From NCBI RefSeq assembly GCF_000718005.1, contig NZ_JODV01000009.1: a stretch of DNA of 64,000 nucleotides. One strand, 5' to 3'. Below are positions 62,760-64,000 of the stretch, piece by piece. The notes beneath the pieces were generated by a model. The model was not told the origin of the DNA. It was given only the letters and a program-made list of their open reading frames with translations, and did no database searches. The stretch comes from Actinoalloteichus_B caeruleus (GTDB lineage: Bacteria; Actinomycetota; Actinomycetes; Mycobacteriales; Pseudonocardiaceae). Position numbers and translations under genes: made by a program. How positions within the stretch are numbered: position 1 is the stretch's first letter; each line of letters starts with the position of its first letter.

Positions 62760-64000
62760 ATGAGCAACGACAGCGTCCGAGTCCCGCGAGCCCAGGCCTA
62801 CGTCGGCGCCACGGTCATCGACGCCACGGGAGCACCGCCGCGACCAGACCAGGCCGTGATCGTCATCGACCGCGTGATCACGGCAGTTGGTCCGGCGAGC
62901 CTCATCCCTCTCCCCCCGGAGACCGTGATCCGGGACGTCCGTGGCAAGTACCTGATCCCCGGCCTCACCGACATGCACGTCCATAGCGAGTCGGAGACCG
63001 ACGACCCGCGCCACTTCGCCAGCCTGTATGTCGCGAACGGCGTGACCGCGGTGCGCGAGATGTGGGGCCGGCCACGACTGCACCAGATCCGTCGGATGAT
63101 CGAGTCCGGCGAACTGCTCGGGCCTCGCATGACCATCGCCAGCCCGCTGCTCGACGGCAGTCCCGCCCTGTGGTCCGACGTCCCGGACAGTCCGGTCGTC
63201 ACGGTGGGCTCACGTGAGCAGGCGCGGCGCGCTGTGGCGGAGGCGATCGACGGTGGAGCGGACTTCATCAAGGTGTACTCCCGTCTGGGGTCGGAGGCGT
63301 ACCGGGCCGTGCTCGCCGAGGCACAACTGCGCGGGACCACCGTCGCCGGCCATCGGTCGGATCATGTGCCGTTCCCCGAGCAGATCGAGTCGGGACAGCG
63401 GTCGTTCGAGCACCTCTTCGGTGGCATCTGGCCGGCCGCCTCCTCGGACATGGATCGGCTCGAAGCGGCCATGTCTCGGATCCAGACGGCCCCCGAGTTC
63501 CACCTGGGCAGCTGGATCAAGCAGGTCAGCCGGATCGAATGGGAGGCCGTCGCGTCCTACCGCCCTGCGAGGGCGGCGTCCCTCTTCGAACGACTCGTCG
63601 CCGCCGACGTCGCCTACACGCCGACCCTCGCGGTCCACGCGGTGATCGACCGCCCCGAGTCGATCCGACTCGACGACGAGCGGATGGAGTACATGGCGCC
63701 CGGCACACCCGACTCCTGGGACTTTCTTCGGACGGAGATCTACTGCGGGGGTCACCGTTCCCCGGCGGAAGCCGAGCAGCACCGCGAATTGTACGATAGG
63801 CGCCTGGCGACCGTGGGTGCCATGGACGAGGCAGGCGTCAGGCTGCTCGCCGGGACCGACTTGGTCGGCCCCGGGCTCTATCCCGGGTTCAGCCTGCATG
63901 TCGAACTGGAACAGCTCGTTGCAGCGGGCCTGACCCCGATGCGCGCCCTCCAGTGCGCCACGTTGGAACCGGCCAGGTTCCTCGGGCGCGAGCAGTGGGC
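62760..64000 (+). CDS. Amidohydrolase (imidazolonepropionase-like), truncated by window
   Basis: 413 codons are visible and the frame is open at the window end. Metal ligands H73 and H75 lie in LTDMHVHSE; a lysine in ADFIKVYS near 182 could be the bridging ligand; further ligands are expected in AGHRSDHVP, RSFEHLFGG and the late AGTDLVGPG. This is the cyclic-imide/imidazolonepropionase-like group of amidohydrolases. ATG 62760 follows GGAGGAG by 7 bases. Coupled to an efflux pump and TetR repressor, it may degrade the compound that the pump exports. Confidence 0.9.
   Translation, partial: MSNDSVRVPRAQAYVGATVIDATGAPPRPDQAVIVIDRVITAVGPASLIPLPPETVIRDVRGKYLIPGLTDMHVHSESETDDPRHFASLYVANGVTAVREMWGRPRLHQIRRMIESGELLGPRMTIASPLLDGSPALWSDVPDSPVVTVGSREQARRAVAEAIDGGADFIKVYSRLGSEAYRAVLAEAQLRGTTVAGHRSDHVPFPEQIESGQRSFEHLFGGIWPAASSDMDRLEAAMSRIQTAPEFHLGSWIKQVSRIEWEAVASYRPARAASLFERLVAADVAYTPTLAVHAVIDRPESIRLDDERMEYMAPGTPDSWDFLRTEIYCGGHRSPAEAEQHRELYDRRLATVGAMDEAGVRLLAGTDLVGPGLYPGFSLHVELEQLVAAGLTPMRALQCATLEPARFLGREQW

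Overview
The window is very GC-rich, with strong G/C preference at third codon positions, frequent GTG starts, ATGA/GTGA overlaps and some leaderless-type promoters. Together with the gene families present (RamB-type ScfR regulator next to aceA/aceB, XRE-TPR regulators, DUF3558 lipoprotein, CGNR protein, FxLD-type methyltransferase, actinobacterial polyester hydrolase) this points to a filamentous actinomycete, most likely Pseudonocardiales. The order and genus are inference. No rRNA or tRNA gene was seen.

Layout. 0.6-2.3 kb: an XRE/TPR regulator followed by a small SLOG-like nucleotide-binding protein. 2.8-6.6 kb: a GC3-rich unknown ORF coupled to a three-gene ABC-2 exporter. 7.0-11.4 kb: a second XRE/TPR regulator, a class IV PLP enzyme, an AraC regulator, and a DUF1772 membrane protein. 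11.5-16.1 kb: the glyoxylate shunt, with a ramB-like regulator divergent from aceA-aceB and candidate operators between them. 17.2-21.3 kb: a class 3 lipase, recQ, and a secreted cutinase/PET-hydrolase-like esterase. 21.5-25.8 kb: a fatty-acid-type operon (acyl-CoA dehydrogenase, SDR, MaoC hydratase, acyl-CoA synthetase). The lipase and esterase could supply acids to this operon, and the shunt would allow growth on the resulting acetyl-CoA.

25.8-30.5 kb is an accessory strip with lower GC3: a HAD phosphatase, a SnoaL-like protein, an orphan CRISPR array without cas genes, a distant relic repeat, and a third XRE/TPR regulator. 30.5-35.3 kb carries two large regulators on the minus strand: a PucR/CdaR type and a LuxR/LAL type that lacks its ATPase domain. 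35.8-53.6 kb is a second catabolic block: thiolase, aldehyde dehydrogenase and zinc alcohol dehydrogenase on one strand; acyl-CoA dehydrogenase, two SDRs and an APH-like kinase on the other; then a branched-chain-type ABC importer whose two ATPases are fused in one polypeptide, another acyl-CoA dehydrogenase and a quinone reductase. The enzyme set suggests uptake and oxidation of a branched or cyclic alcohol, aldehyde or acid; the substrate cannot be read from sequence.

53.8-64 kb is a second accessory region: a dehalogenase/epoxide-hydrolase-like enzyme divergent from a CGNR regulator over a cluster of TAACCT/AGGTTA half sites; a frameshifted methyltransferase; an orphan FxLD-type (PIMT-like) methyltransferase flanked by two copies of a roughly 260-bp segment holding pieces of a methyltransferase and a DUF3558 lipoprotein gene; a stray recombinase-type HTH; a nucleotidyltransferase; an IS5-type transposase remnant; and a TetR/MFS/amidohydrolase cassette that runs off the window end. 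The strongest candidates for follow-up are the polyester hydrolase, the orphan CRISPR array and the duplicated locus around the FxLD-type methyltransferase.
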